DNA of 64,000 nt from Sva-07 sp963717385. Lineage in GTDB: Bacteria > Actinomycetota > Acidimicrobiia > Acidimicrobiales > Ilumatobacteraceae. Below are positions 25,581-34,768 of the stretch, one piece after another. Location of the stretch: positions 1 through 64,000 of the forward strand of contig CAVQWE010000015.1 of assembly GCA_963717385.1 (NCBI GenBank), read 5' to 3'. Position numbers and translations under genes: made by a program. Position 1 is the stretch's first letter, and the number at the start of each line of letters is the position of its first letter. The notes beneath the pieces were generated by a model. That model had not been told where the DNA came from. It made no database searches and worked only from the letters and a program-made list of their open reading frames with translations.

Positions 25581-26510
25581 ATGGCACGTGTGTTCATCAG
25601 CTACCGCCGCGCCGACGGCCAGTACGCGGTTGGGTGGATCGAGGAACGACTCCGACGCCTCGACGAGGTCACGCATCTGCGCACCGCGTTCCGAGACAAC
25701 AGCTTGCGGCTGGGCGACGATCTCGGCGATCGGTTGGCCGACGAGGTGCGCGACTGCGATGTCTTGATCGCCGTGGTCGGGCCGCACTGGCGGGGCGTGC
25801 GCGACGACGGGTCGGCGCGGATCGACGATTCGATCGACTGGGTCGGGCGCGAGATCGTGAGTGCGCTCGCCGACGGCAAGCGGATCATCCCCGTACTCAT
25901 CGGAGGCGCCGAGCCACTGCAGGCCGCCGACCTTCCCGAGGCGCTGCGCCCGTTCGCTGACCTCCTCGCCGTGCGTTTCGAGGGACTTGACGACCTCGAA
26001 CTGCTCGAACGCGACCTCCGTGAGTACCTCGACGAACTCGACCACGAGCGAGCGCGGCTGAGCGGGCTCGACGAACCCATCGTGCCGCCGTCGGCACGGC
26101 AGCCTGCGTGGGTCTGGGTGCTCGCACTCGTCGCCGGCGGCGCAGCCGGCGCCACGGCCGCTGTGGAGGTTCGACAACGCCGTGGCGAACCGCATGTGGC
26201 ACGGATTGTCGACCGTTTCGTTCGCGGTGTGGACGTTTCTCTTCGTCATCGGGCTGTCGTACTTCCATCGGGTGCTCGCCGATGCGATCGAGGTGCGATG
26301 GCGTACGGTGGCGAAGACAGGAGCGCTGGCCGGAGCACTGGTCGCCCTCACGGTCGTCGCCTTCGCCCCCGGCCAGAACGGGGAAGTCGCATTCACGGTG
26401 TTGCAGGCGGCGCTCGCCGTCGGCCTGATGTCGCCGTGGATCGTGATGATGCTCGGTGCGAGTTGGTCGACCAGCAAGGCAGCCGCCGATCCGCGATCGT
26501 GCCGAGGTGA
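25581..26510 (+). CDS. TIR-domain protein with TM segment
   Basis: TIR domain at residues 1-135: VFISYRRADGQYAVGWIEERL, CDVLIAVVGPHW, and DWVGREIV with the likely catalytic Glu91. Bacterial TIR domains of this type often cleave NAD+. A hydrophobic segment (about residues 175-195, WVWVLALVAGGAAGA) follows. Coding quality stops near 26165; beyond it the frame is noise while another frame continues as membrane helices, so the real protein probably extends to 26884. ATG start 8 nt after the patatin stop. Confidence 0.75.
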   Translation: MARVFISYRRADGQYAVGWIEERLRRLDEVTHLRTAFRDNSLRLGDDLGDRLADEVRDCDVLIAVVGPHWRGVRDDGSARIDDSIDWVGREIVSALADGKRIIPVLIGGAEPLQAADLPEALRPFADLLAVRFEGLDDLELLERDLREYLDELDHERARLSGLDEPIVPPSARQPAWVWVLALVAGGAAGATAAVEVRQRRGEPHVARIVDRFVRGVDVSLRHRAVVLPSGARRCDRGAMAYGGEDRSAGRSTGRPHGRRLRPRPERGSRIHGVAGGARRRPDVAVDRDDARCELVDQQGSRRSAIVPR

Positions 26511-26884
26511 TCGCTCTCCATCGTCGCGGACTCACGCTCGCCACGCCGGTGATCAGCTCCGTTCTCGGTCTCTCGGTTGTCACGACGGCCGCCGCAGCGG
26601 AGGTGGAAGGGTTCGACACCGCTGCCGAGTGGTCGCTGATGGCCTTCGGCGTGTTTCTGACCCTGATCCTGGTGGCTGCGCTGCAGTTCAGCCTGTCTGG
26701 GCTGCGGCACGACTCCGAGTTCGTTCGTCTCGAGATCGCCGATCTGGCGCCGGTCACTCGTCGCAACGTCGAGCGTGTGCTGGTGGGCGATGTTCTCAAC
26801 GCCCGGATGTGGTTGGTCTGGGTGACGACGATCCCTGTGGCGACCTCCCTCGTTGTCGTCGCGGCCCTGAAGTGGTGGTTGTGA
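26182..26884 (+). CDS. multi-TM region, probably C-terminal part of the TIR protein
   Basis: A GTG at 26182 opens a frame with hydrophobic helices (AVWTFLFVIGLSYF, ALVALTVVAFAP, AALAVGLMSPWIVMMLG). Near 26475 it must shift frame to continue with RAEVIALHRRGLTLATPVISS and two more helices ending in ALKWWL at 26884. This may be a separate membrane gene or, more likely, the membrane half of the TIR protein joined by an indel near 26165. About five helices in total. Confidence 0.5.
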
Positions 26885-26932
26885 TGATCGCCATGTTCTC
26901 GGTCACCTCCTGTCTTGAAAGGACGCCCACCA

Positions 26933-27535
26933 ATGTTCCAAGCTGAGGCGTCGAGGTCGCCGTTGCCCAGGTCAAGGGGTACGTCTATCCATCAAAGGCC
27001 GAGCAGGCCGCCGCGTACGAGATCCTGATCGAGCTGTCGACGCGCACGTCGAGCGCACATCTGGCCTCCACCGACGGAACGATCCGCGAGGTGCTCACCA
27101 GCATCGATGAGATGTTCGGCCTGACCCGTGAGATCTTGCGACGACACGGTGCGGATGCGTCCAAGGGAAGCGCCGGCAACCTCAGCCTCGCAGTGGTGGC
27201 GATCCGTGTGATGAACGAAGTCTTCCGGCCGGTGCTGTCTCGGTGGGAGCCGATGCTGGCCGACTACGAAGCGCGTCGACCGCTCGGCGACACGAGTGTG
27301 ACCGCCATCGATTGGGAGCGTCGATGGGATCGTGGCGCACAGTGCCGCCAGGAACTCAACGAGATGCGTTCATCGGTGCGCGCGTACATCGACACCCTCA
27401 GTCGGATCGCGGGGGCCTCCGCGATTGCCGACGCCGTGCTGAGCGCCCCCAAGTCGGTGTCGATCCCGCACACGTCCTCGACTGGCTCGTTGCGGCCACC
27501 GTCGACACCGCCGACGGTGCTGCCGCGCGAACGAG
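26933..27535 (+). CDS. unknown helical protein between TIR and phosphoesterase genes
   Basis: GAAAGGA 8 nt upstream supports the ATG at 26933, but the good reading (VEVAVAQVKGYVYPSKAEQA) begins one base out of frame at 26950, so an indel is likely. It continues through LIELSTRTS, DEMFGLTREILRRHG, VMNEVFRPVLSRWEPMLADY and RRWDRGAQCRQELNEMRSS, all strongly helical. After about 27460 the reading again moves to another frame (VDPAHVLDWLVAATVDTADG) and may run into the phosphoesterase. I do not recognise the family. It could be the N-terminal part of the next protein. Confidence 0.45.
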
Positions 27536-29818
27536 ATGGTCTCATGGCTCGCCCCGGTGGAGATGTGGCACACCTGGCGTTCGTATCGCCCGGCGAACAA
27601 CTCGCTCAAGGCCATGGACGGGCGGGCGCACCGGCCCACCAGCGGCCCCGAGGCGTCGTTCCCGGCGGTGGAGGGTGAAGATTTCTGGTTCGACGATGTC
27701 GCCGACATGGGCGACGGGTTCGACGGCACCGCACCAGTGGCGTGGCTGATCGGGCGCCGCGAGATCGACCTTCCCGACGACCGGTTCGGCGATCTGCCCA
27801 CCCCACCGGCGCGGCTCCCGCGTGCCCAACTCGTGGTGTTCGGTGGTGACGAGGTCTACCCGTTCGCAAAGGCCGGTGCCTACGAAGCGCAGACCGAGTT
27901 GCCGTACGCCATGGGGCTCGAAGGCGGACCCGACGGGAGCGATCCCACACTCGTGGCGATCCCCGGCAACCACGACTGGCTCGGCGGTATCGAACACTTC
28001 GAGAAGATGTTTCGATCGGAACGCCCCTTCGCCGGACAGTGGAAGACGCCGCAGAAGGAGAACTGGTGGCACGTGCAGCTGCCGCAGGGGTGGTGGCTCT
28101 GGGGCATCGACACCGGCCTCGACAACGAACTGGTCGGGCCGCAGGTCGAGTACTTCACCGAGGCGGCCGCCCGGCTCCGTGCCGGCGACCGGGTGATCCT
28201 GTGTACCCCGGTGCCGATGTGGCAAATGCGTCAGAAGCATCGCGAGAACTACGCGCAGCTGCGCAGCGTCTTCGACCCGCTGATCATCGGCAACGGTGCC
28301 ACCATGCCGCTCGGGCTGTCGGGTGACTCGCACTACTTCGCACATCTCGAACGTCTCGACACCGACTTCGACGAGGATCACATCACCGCAGGCGGCGGCG
28401 GTGCGTTCATGCAGCCCACGCACAACCTGCCCGAGCGCATCCCGCTCGAGGAGGGCAACGCTGAGTTCCGCCTGACCACCCGGTGGCCGCTGCCCGCCGA
28501 CAGCCGCGCGATCGCGCCAGGAGCGAAACGGTTCTTCGACCGCGAGTACCGGCTGTTGTGGTTCGTGTTCTCGCTGCTTCAACTCGCATTGATCGGACTC
28601 GCCTCGATCCAGGTCGGCCCTGAGAACATCTTTCGAACGTGTGGCGATGATTTGTCCGACTGCACTTCCCTGCTGTGGGGGAGCAAGGCAGTGTGTCGGT
28701 TCGAGAACTGGCTGATCAGTCCGGACAAGACCAGCGTGATGGAGGCGTTGCGCGAAACCCTGTGGACGCCCTGGCCGTGGCTGCTGCTCTTGCCGCTCAC
28801 GTACGCCGGCGTGATCGCGTTGCGCGGCAACAGCGCCGAACCGAAGCTGACCTCTGGGGCTCGCGGTTACGGACTGCTCCTCGGTGGAGCAGTCGGCCTC
28901 ACGCTCGTGGTCGTCGAGGCCCTTCGGTTTGCGCTCGTGGCCGGCACCTTGGTCGGCGTCGTCGTCGCGACGGTCGTCGGCGGGGCGTTGGCGTTGATCG
29001 TGTTCCTCACGGGGGTGCGTTGGACCAACTCGCGCATCAAGGCGGCTGATTCGTTGGCGCTGATGTCGGCGACCTCGACGCGGTTCAAGCATTTCCTGCG
29101 GTGCCGCATCGACCGCAACGGCGATCTCACCGTGTACGTCATCGGCATCGATCCGGTCGGTGAGGGCTGGTATCAGGCGATGACCGAGAACGGCAGCGTT
29201 CCGCCGTACGACCGCGCCGGCGTGCCACGGCTGCACTACGTGTGGGGCAAGACGTATCCCAAGTTCCGTCCGGTGCCGTTGGCGATCGCGGTGTCGATCT
29301 CCGAGCCCGACAAGGTCAGCGGGAAGAACCCGATCACGCCGGCGTTCGTGCACGTGTGCGGCATTCTCATCGACGGTGGACACACGCTGATGTACGGCGG
29401 CTGGGTCGATGCTGGCTACACCGCAACGCTGCGCGAGATCGAACAGGCCCGCCATGCCGACAACCCGAACGCCGAACGCCACCAGATCAACTACGTCCCC
29501 GACTACTTGTGGCCGGCTGACAGACCTGATCAGTACGATTCGGGACGCGACGGCGACGAATGGATTCGCACGGTGCGCGTGATGCGCTCGCGTTCCGACG
29601 ACGAGACCGACATCGACCGTGTCATTGGTGATCTCACCGCGATGCGTGCGCACATGACGCGGCGCCGCCGACGTGCGCATCGTGATCGGTGGCGCGGTCT
29701 GCGGCCCGGCAAGCCCGGCGAGCGTCGCGCCCCGGCATTGTCGAGGAGGCGTACCTCGCTGCGCAGGCCGGCATCCCGCTGCTCGTTGCTGGGGGTTTCG
29801 GTGGAGCGGCTGGGCTGA
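27536..29818 (+). CDS. metallophosphoesterase with TM helices, fused to a SLOG-like domain
   Basis: From the ATG at 27536: a calcineurin-like phosphoesterase with DVADMGDGFD (54-63), GGDEVYP (103-109), GNHDW (144-148) and GDSHYFAH. Four or five TM helices (about 340-362, 415-432 and 445-500) follow, then a soluble domain. The last part of the intact frame (VHVCGILIDGGHTLMYGGWV, D-x-GYTATL) looks like the first half of a SLOG Rossmannoid domain; its second half continues at 29673 in other frames. True coding in this frame ends near 29665. SLOG domains bind nucleotide-derived ligands in conflict systems. An N-terminal extension upstream of 27536 is possible. Confidence 0.65.
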   Translation: MVSWLAPVEMWHTWRSYRPANNSLKAMDGRAHRPTSGPEASFPAVEGEDFWFDDVADMGDGFDGTAPVAWLIGRREIDLPDDRFGDLPTPPARLPRAQLVVFGGDEVYPFAKAGAYEAQTELPYAMGLEGGPDGSDPTLVAIPGNHDWLGGIEHFEKMFRSERPFAGQWKTPQKENWWHVQLPQGWWLWGIDTGLDNELVGPQVEYFTEAAARLRAGDRVILCTPVPMWQMRQKHRENYAQLRSVFDPLIIGNGATMPLGLSGDSHYFAHLERLDTDFDEDHITAGGGGAFMQPTHNLPERIPLEEGNAEFRLTTRWPLPADSRAIAPGAKRFFDREYRLLWFVFSLLQLALIGLASIQVGPENIFRTCGDDLSDCTSLLWGSKAVCRFENWLISPDKTSVMEALRETLWTPWPWLLLLPLTYAGVIALRGNSAEPKLTSGARGYGLLLGGAVGLTLVVVEALRFALVAGTLVGVVVATVVGGALALIVFLTGVRWTNSRIKAADSLALMSATSTRFKHFLRCRIDRNGDLTVYVIGIDPVGEGWYQAMTENGSVPPYDRAGVPRLHYVWGKTYPKFRPVPLAIAVSISEPDKVSGKNPITPAFVHVCGILIDGGHTLMYGGWVDAGYTATLREIEQARHADNPNAERHQINYVPDYLWPADRPDQYDSGRDGDEWIRTVRVMRSRSDDETDIDRVIGDLTAMRAHMTRRRRRAHRDRWRGLRPGKPGERRAPALSRRRTSLRRPASRCSLLGVSVERLG

Positions 29819-30081
29819 TCGCCGATGTCATCCTTGGTACCGCCGACCCGGTGGAGATCGATGACCTCGCCGGCTGTTTCGCAACGCCGTCAGCGTCGGC
29901 CGACGGCACAAGGGTGCCGTCGTTCGCTGAGATGATCGAAGCGCTCGCCTCGCCCGGCGTGCTGCGCAACGGGCTGACCGAGGGTGAGAACCGAGAGCTG
30001 CTGCGCAGCCACGACCCGAACACCGTGAGCGAATTGATCTTGCGCAGCATCCGCCGCGTCGGAAGCCATCACGCCCACTGA
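29673..30081 (+). CDS. second half of the SLOG-like domain (frame-shifted continuation)
   Basis: GTG at 29673 gives VRIVIGGAVCGPASPASVAP; after one more shift near 29735 the frame reads IVEEAYLAAQAGIPLLVAGG, then FGGAAGLIADVILG, and ends at 30081. GG near a strand end, EEA helix and GGFGGAA are the pattern I know from SLOG proteins (PGI-EEA-GGFGGAA). I treat it as the C-terminus of the phosphoesterase fusion. A separate short SLOG gene starting at 29673 is the alternative. Confidence 0.5.
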
Positions 30082-30107
30082 CACCGAGCCGCCGCGCTCG
30101 CTGATCG

Positions 30108-30746
30108 TCAGTCGTCGGCGACGGCGATCTCGCGGACTCGTGCCAGCAGCACTTCGAGCGCCGGCCGATTGAGTCCCCCCTCGGGGATGATCACGTCGGC
30201 GTGACGTTTGCTCGGCTCGACGTATCGCTCGTGTGCGGGGCGAACTGTTTCGAGGTACTGCTGGATCACGAACTCGGGTGTGCGGCCTCGCTCGGCGACG
30301 TCGCGTTGGAGGCGACGGATCAGTCTGAGGTCGGCAGCGGTGTCGACGAAGATCTTGAGATCGAATCGCTCGCGAAGCGCGCGATCCCACAGCACGAGGA
30401 TCCCATCGACGACCACGATCCGAGACGGGGTGACCATGCGGACCTTGTCGCTGCGATTGTGGACGGTGTAGTCGTACACGGGAACGGGCACCGACGCGCC
30501 GTTGGCCAGTGCTGCGAGGTGATCGTTGAGCAGGGCCCAGTCGAACACGTCGGGGTGGTCGTAGTTCACCGTTCGGCGTTGTTCGATCGGAATGTCGCGA
30601 TCGAGATAGTAGGAATCGAGTTCGATCAGCGACACGTGATCGGTGCCGGTGAGCGACACCAGGCGCTCGGTGACGGTGGTCTTGCCCGAGCTGCTCCCAC
30701 CAGCGATTCCGATCATGAATGGGCGCTCCGACACGCCCAGCACCAT
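30108..30746 (-). CDS. udk: uridine kinase
   Basis: 212 residues from the ATG at 30746; a GTG at 30737 (VSERPF) is equally possible. P-loop GIAGGSSSGKTT near the N-terminus, LIELDSYYLDRD, YDHPDVFDWALL and YDYTVHNRSDK are the uridine/cytidine kinase signatures. It phosphorylates uridine and cytidine in pyrimidine salvage. The region upstream to 30800 is not convincing as protein. Convergent with the SLOG reading frame and divergent from DUF1800. Confidence 0.88.
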   Translation of the reverse strand: MVLGVSERPFMIGIAGGSSSGKTTVTERLVSLTGTDHVSLIELDSYYLDRDIPIEQRRTVNYDHPDVFDWALLNDHLAALANGASVPVPVYDYTVHNRSDKVRMVTPSRIVVVDGILVLWDRALRERFDLKIFVDTAADLRLIRRLQRDVAERGRTPEFVIQQYLETVRPAHERYVEPSKRHADVIIPEGGLNRPALEVLLARVREIAVADD

Positions 30747-30792
30747 AGGCGGAGCTGCCCGGGACGGGGAACCTCGGAGAGTTGACCAACTC

Positions 30793-30813
30793 TTGACCAC
30801 TTTATGTGGTCAA
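30793..30813. promoter_or_regulatory. inverted repeat, likely operator
   Basis: TTGACCAC-TTTAT-GTGGTCAA, perfect 8-bp arms, in the divergent region between udk and the DUF1800 gene. A related half site (GGTGGTCAC) follows about 15 nt later. The regulator is unknown. Confidence 0.4.
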
Positions 30814-30885
30814 CCCATTGCTCTGGGTGGTCACAGTCGTTTACGGTCCTCGTACCGACCACTGCAACCAGACGAAGGCGGAATC

Positions 30886-33080
30886 GTGAACAGCAGCGTG
30901 GCCACACCGACGGACACCAAACCTGACCGACACGCACCGTCGAGCGCGCCCGCTGGTCACCGCCCCAGGTGCCGCCCGCCGTGTTCGCACCGCTCGAGTT
31001 CTCGGCGACCACGGCGACGTGGCTCGATGCGCCGCCCCTCACGCCGCACCAGCCCCTCCGCCTCGCGCCGCTCCCGGCGTCGCCGCACGACCTCGCATCG
31101 TCGAGGCTGAATCGTCGCAACGTGCTCACCGGCATCGGGCTCTCGTTCGGCGCGGCCATTGTCGTCTCGAGCTGCGGCGGCGGGAAGTCCGTCGAAGAAG
31201 CCGCCATGCGGGTCAAGGCCCCGGCCGAGCCGCCGGCGCCGAAGCTCACGCCCAGCCAGACACCACCCGGTGTTGCGTCCGATCCCGCAGGCGGTCGTGC
31301 GGACAGTGCGAGTGAAGTCATCGACGACAGTGTTCCCAACCTCGACACGGCCCAAGTCGCCCGACCGAGCCAGTCGCCCCCCGTCGCAACCCCCGCCGTC
31401 GCCGACAGCCCGCCGCCGTCGCCGCCGAGCCCATCTCCTGCTCCCTCGGCTGCGCCCCGCCCGGTCGCTCCTCGCGCAGTCGTGCCCCCGGCGGTTGTCC
31501 CCCCGACTCCGACACCAACGCCGACCCCCACGCCGACTCCGACTCCGACACCGACTCCGACACCGACTCCTCCGCCTGCACCTCCCACGCCGCCGCCGCC
31601 ACCTCCGGGCCCGACCGCCGCGGAACTGGATGCGATGCACCGTGTCCAGTTGCTCGGACGCCTCCCGTTCGGAGCGACCTCGCTCGAAGTCGACCAGGTC
31701 GCATCACTCGGTCCCGTTGGGTACCTCGAGCAGCAGTTGTCGACTCCGCCGGCCGGTACCGCCGACGTACTCACCGGCACCCACTCGCTCGACGCCGACA
31801 TCGCCACCCGCTATGCGATGTTCCGAAACCAGGACAGCCGACGTCCGGCAAGAGAGCTCCGACAAGCCGCAGTCATCCGTGCTGCTCGCCACCAAGGCCA
31901 ACTCGCTGAGCGCATGGTCGACTTCTGGACGAACCACCTGAGCACCTACTCGGGCGAGGACGACAAGAACGTCCGCTACGCCGCGGCCACCGACGACCGC
32001 GACGTCATCCGAGCACACGCCATGGGCAAGTTCGCCGATCTGCTCCTGGCGAGCGCTCGCAGCGTCAGCATGCAGCTCTACCTCGACAACCATCGGTCGA
32101 CCGGACGGAGTCCCAACCAGAACTACGGCCGTGAGATCATGGAGCTCCACACCATGGGCGCCGGCAACGGCTACGACGAGGAGGACGTCGAACAAGCCGC
32201 CCGAATCCTCACCGGATGGGGGCTCGCCGGACGCCTCGACACCGACGGCCTGCGTTTCGAGTACAACCCCCGCAACCACTTCACCGGCCCCTGCGAGGTG
32301 ACCGTCGTTCATCCCGACGGCTCGGTGCACACCTTCTCCACGCCCGAACGACCGGGTGGCATCGACGGCGAGCAGGACGGCATCGACTTCATCAACTGGC
32401 TCGCCCGCCGGCCCAACACCGCCAACTACCTGGCGACCAAGCTCGTTCGCCGGTTCGTTGCCGATGTGCCGCCGCCGTCGCTCGTCGCATCGACCGCTGC
32501 GGTCTACCTGGCGAACGACACCGCAATCGTGCCCGTGCTGCGTCACATCCTGACCAGCAACGAATTCATCACCAATCAGGCCCCCAAGGTCCGCTCCCCG
32601 TTCGAGCTGCTCGTGTCGATGGTGCGAGCCACCGGCGCCGTGATCGACCCAGACTTCTCCAACGAGGCCGATCGCCCCGCTACCCGCACGATCAGCGACC
32701 ACCTCAGCCGGCTCGGTCAGCCGATGTGGGAATGGTCGACGCCCGACGGTTTCCCCGACGTCGGCAGTCAATGGATCACCACGAGCACCACGCTTCGGCG
32801 CTGGGAACTCGCCGGCCGTTTCGGCAACCGCAACCTCAACGGGTTCACGATCGACACAGCGGCACTGCTGCCCAGCCCGATGCCGGCCACGATCGACCTC
32901 GTCGTGCGGGCGCTCGCTGCCCGGTTCGGTATCGCCATCACCCAGACCGACGTCGCGGCGGTCACCGAGTTCCTCGGCGTCGCCACCGACACCCCGGTCG
33001 CCGACGTCCCTCGCCTCGACCAGAACCTCGGCGATGTCATCGGTCTGTTGTTGTCCTTTCCCGCGAACCAGTACTGCTGA
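30886..33080 (+). CDS. secreted DUF1800 protein
   Basis: The intact frame starts at 30969, but the GTG at 30886 (VNSSVATPTDTKPDR) joins it if one indel near 30960 is assumed. A twin-arginine-like segment (SRLNRRNVLTGIG) with lipobox-like VVSSC precedes a Pro/Thr-rich linker containing a (TP)n run (31503-31575). The DUF1800 domain fills the rest (FWTNHLSTYS, NYGREIMELHTMG, GWG, KLVRRFVADVPP). DUF1800 genes are nearly always followed by DUF1501, as here. Exported; reaction unknown. Confidence 0.8.
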
Positions 33081-33093
33081 GATCAGGAGTCGC

Positions 33094-34432
33094 CATGTCG
33101 TCCACGTGCTCAACCTGCGCCCCAACCGAGCGCAAGCGCATCTCCCGGCGCGCCGTCATCAAGGGCGCCGGTGCGGTCGGAACCGTCGCTGTCGCCACAC
33201 CTGGCTTCGGCACGTTCACGTTCGCCTCGAACAACGCGACACGTGTCGGTGACGTCGTCGTCAACATCTTCCTCCGCGGTGGAATGGACGGGCTCTCCGT
33301 CGTCGTGCCCCGCCACGAAGGAGCGGGTGCCGACTTCCTCGCTGCTGCCGCGCCCGACACTGGCTGTCGATCCCGCATCGGTGATCCCCCTGAACGCCGA
33401 CTTCGGCCTCCACCCGACGATGAGCGCCGCTGATGAGCGTGTGGGGTGACGGTGGTGCGGGCAACCGACTCGCGCTGATCCCGGCTGCCGGCTTCCCGAA
33501 CGGTGACCGAAGCCACTTCTCCGTCCAGCGCAAGATGGACGAGGGTCTCGACAACGGTGCGGTCGGGTCCGGCTGGCTCGCCCGACACCTCGACAACACC
33601 GTCTCGCGCGGGCCCCGACGGTCTGCGGGCGGTGTCGTTGCCGAACGGACAGCGAAGTCTGTCGGGTTCGTCGGTCGCCGTCACGCTCAGACAGCAGCGA
33701 CATCGTTCCGCGTCGAGGGATTCCGCAACAACGGCAACAGCGGAGCTATGGTGCGAGCCGCATTGCAGGATCTCCATGCAGTCGATGCCGACCGGGTCGT
33801 CAACATCGCGGGCCCACGAGGCGTTGATTGGCGCTCGATATCGTCAACAACGCTCCCCGCACGCCCGCCGCGAACGGAGCGGTGTACCCGGCCAATGGGC
33901 GTGGTCGCAACGTCGGCCGGGTCCTCGCTGAGGTGGCAGTCGCTGATCCGTGCCGACACCGGCCTCGAGGCGGTTGCCACCGAGGCCAACTTCGGTTGGG
34001 ATCTCCACGACAACTTCGGCGACCAGACCGACGGTCGCCAGGCCCAGAACCTCGACGCCTTGGCCGAGGTGCTTGTCCGCCTTCGCCCAGGATCTCGGGT
34101 CGGACATGGACCGTGTCACGGTGGTCGTGATGACCGAGTTCGGCCGTACGTTCCGTCGAGAACGGCGGGCCGGCGTCGACCACGGACGAGCCAGCACGAT
34201 GTTCGTCATGGGCGGTGGCATCCGCGGTGGTCTGTACGGCGACTGGCCCGGACTCGCTCCGGCGAACATCGACGGCAATGCCCTGCGCGTCACGGTCGAC
34301 TACCGCTCGGTGCTCGCCGACATCCTCGAGCATCGTCTCGCCACCGGCCAGATGAGCGCGGTGCTTCCGGGGTATGTGGACACGCCGGAGAAGCGGCTCA
34401 ACCTCGCCGCGCCGATCGCCGCGACGGTCTGA
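33094..34432 (+). pseudogene. DUF1501 gene, interrupted by many frameshifts
   Basis: The ATG at 33094 begins a Tat-like N-terminus (ERKRISRRAVIKGAG) and DVVVNIFLRGGMDGLSVVVP. From about 33345 the family's conserved blocks continue only by hopping frames: LAVDPASVIPLNADFGLHPT, ALIPAAGFPNGDRSHFSVQ, GWLARHLDNT, TGLEAVATEANFGWDLHDNF, MDRVTVVVMTEFGRTFR, HGRASTMFVMGGGIRGG and the end at 34432. At least six shifts are needed. The order is complete, so this is either a young pseudogene or a badly read stretch. It partners DUF1800, 13 bp upstream. Confidence 0.7.
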
Positions 34433-34504
34433 ATCGGCCTCTGAAATCGACGAGATCGTCCAGGTGCTTGTAATTCGCGCCCGTTTGCGGCCAACCTGTG
34501 CGTA

Positions 34505-34768
34505 ATGCTCGACGAACGCTCTGCCGCCATGCTCGATTTCGAACGTGCCTGGTGGAACAACGACGAACCGCGTGATCAGGTCATCCGCGCGCGATTCCAG
34601 TGCTCGCCAGAGGAATACCATGCGGAACTGACCAAGGTGCTCGACGACCCGGCCGCGATGGACCACGACCCGCTTGTGGTGCGTCGACTCAAGCGGCTGC
34701 GCCTGCGGGCACGCAAAGCCCGCCTCGACGGTTCGTCGGCTGCGGCAGGAGAGGGAGCCCACGCATGA
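34505..34768 (+). CDS. DUF3263 protein
   Basis: 87 residues. MLDFERAWWNNDEPRDQVIR, then FQCSPEEYHAELTKVLDDP and DPLVVRRLKRLR match this short, helical actinobacterial family that resembles a DNA-binding HTH. ATG at 34505; the second ATG at 34529 (MLDFER) is the more usual start. Its stop overlaps the LytR_C gene start (ATGA), the common actinobacterial arrangement. Confidence 0.8.
   Translation: MLDERSAAMLDFERAWWNNDEPRDQVIRARFQCSPEEYHAELTKVLDDPAAMDHDPLVVRRLKRLRLRARKARLDGSSAAAGEGAHA

Noticed and set aside
27542..29680. Long minus-strand open frame of 712 codons
   Set aside because: It is the antisense shadow of the phosphoesterase gene, low in hydrophobic pattern and rich in His/Arg/Gln.
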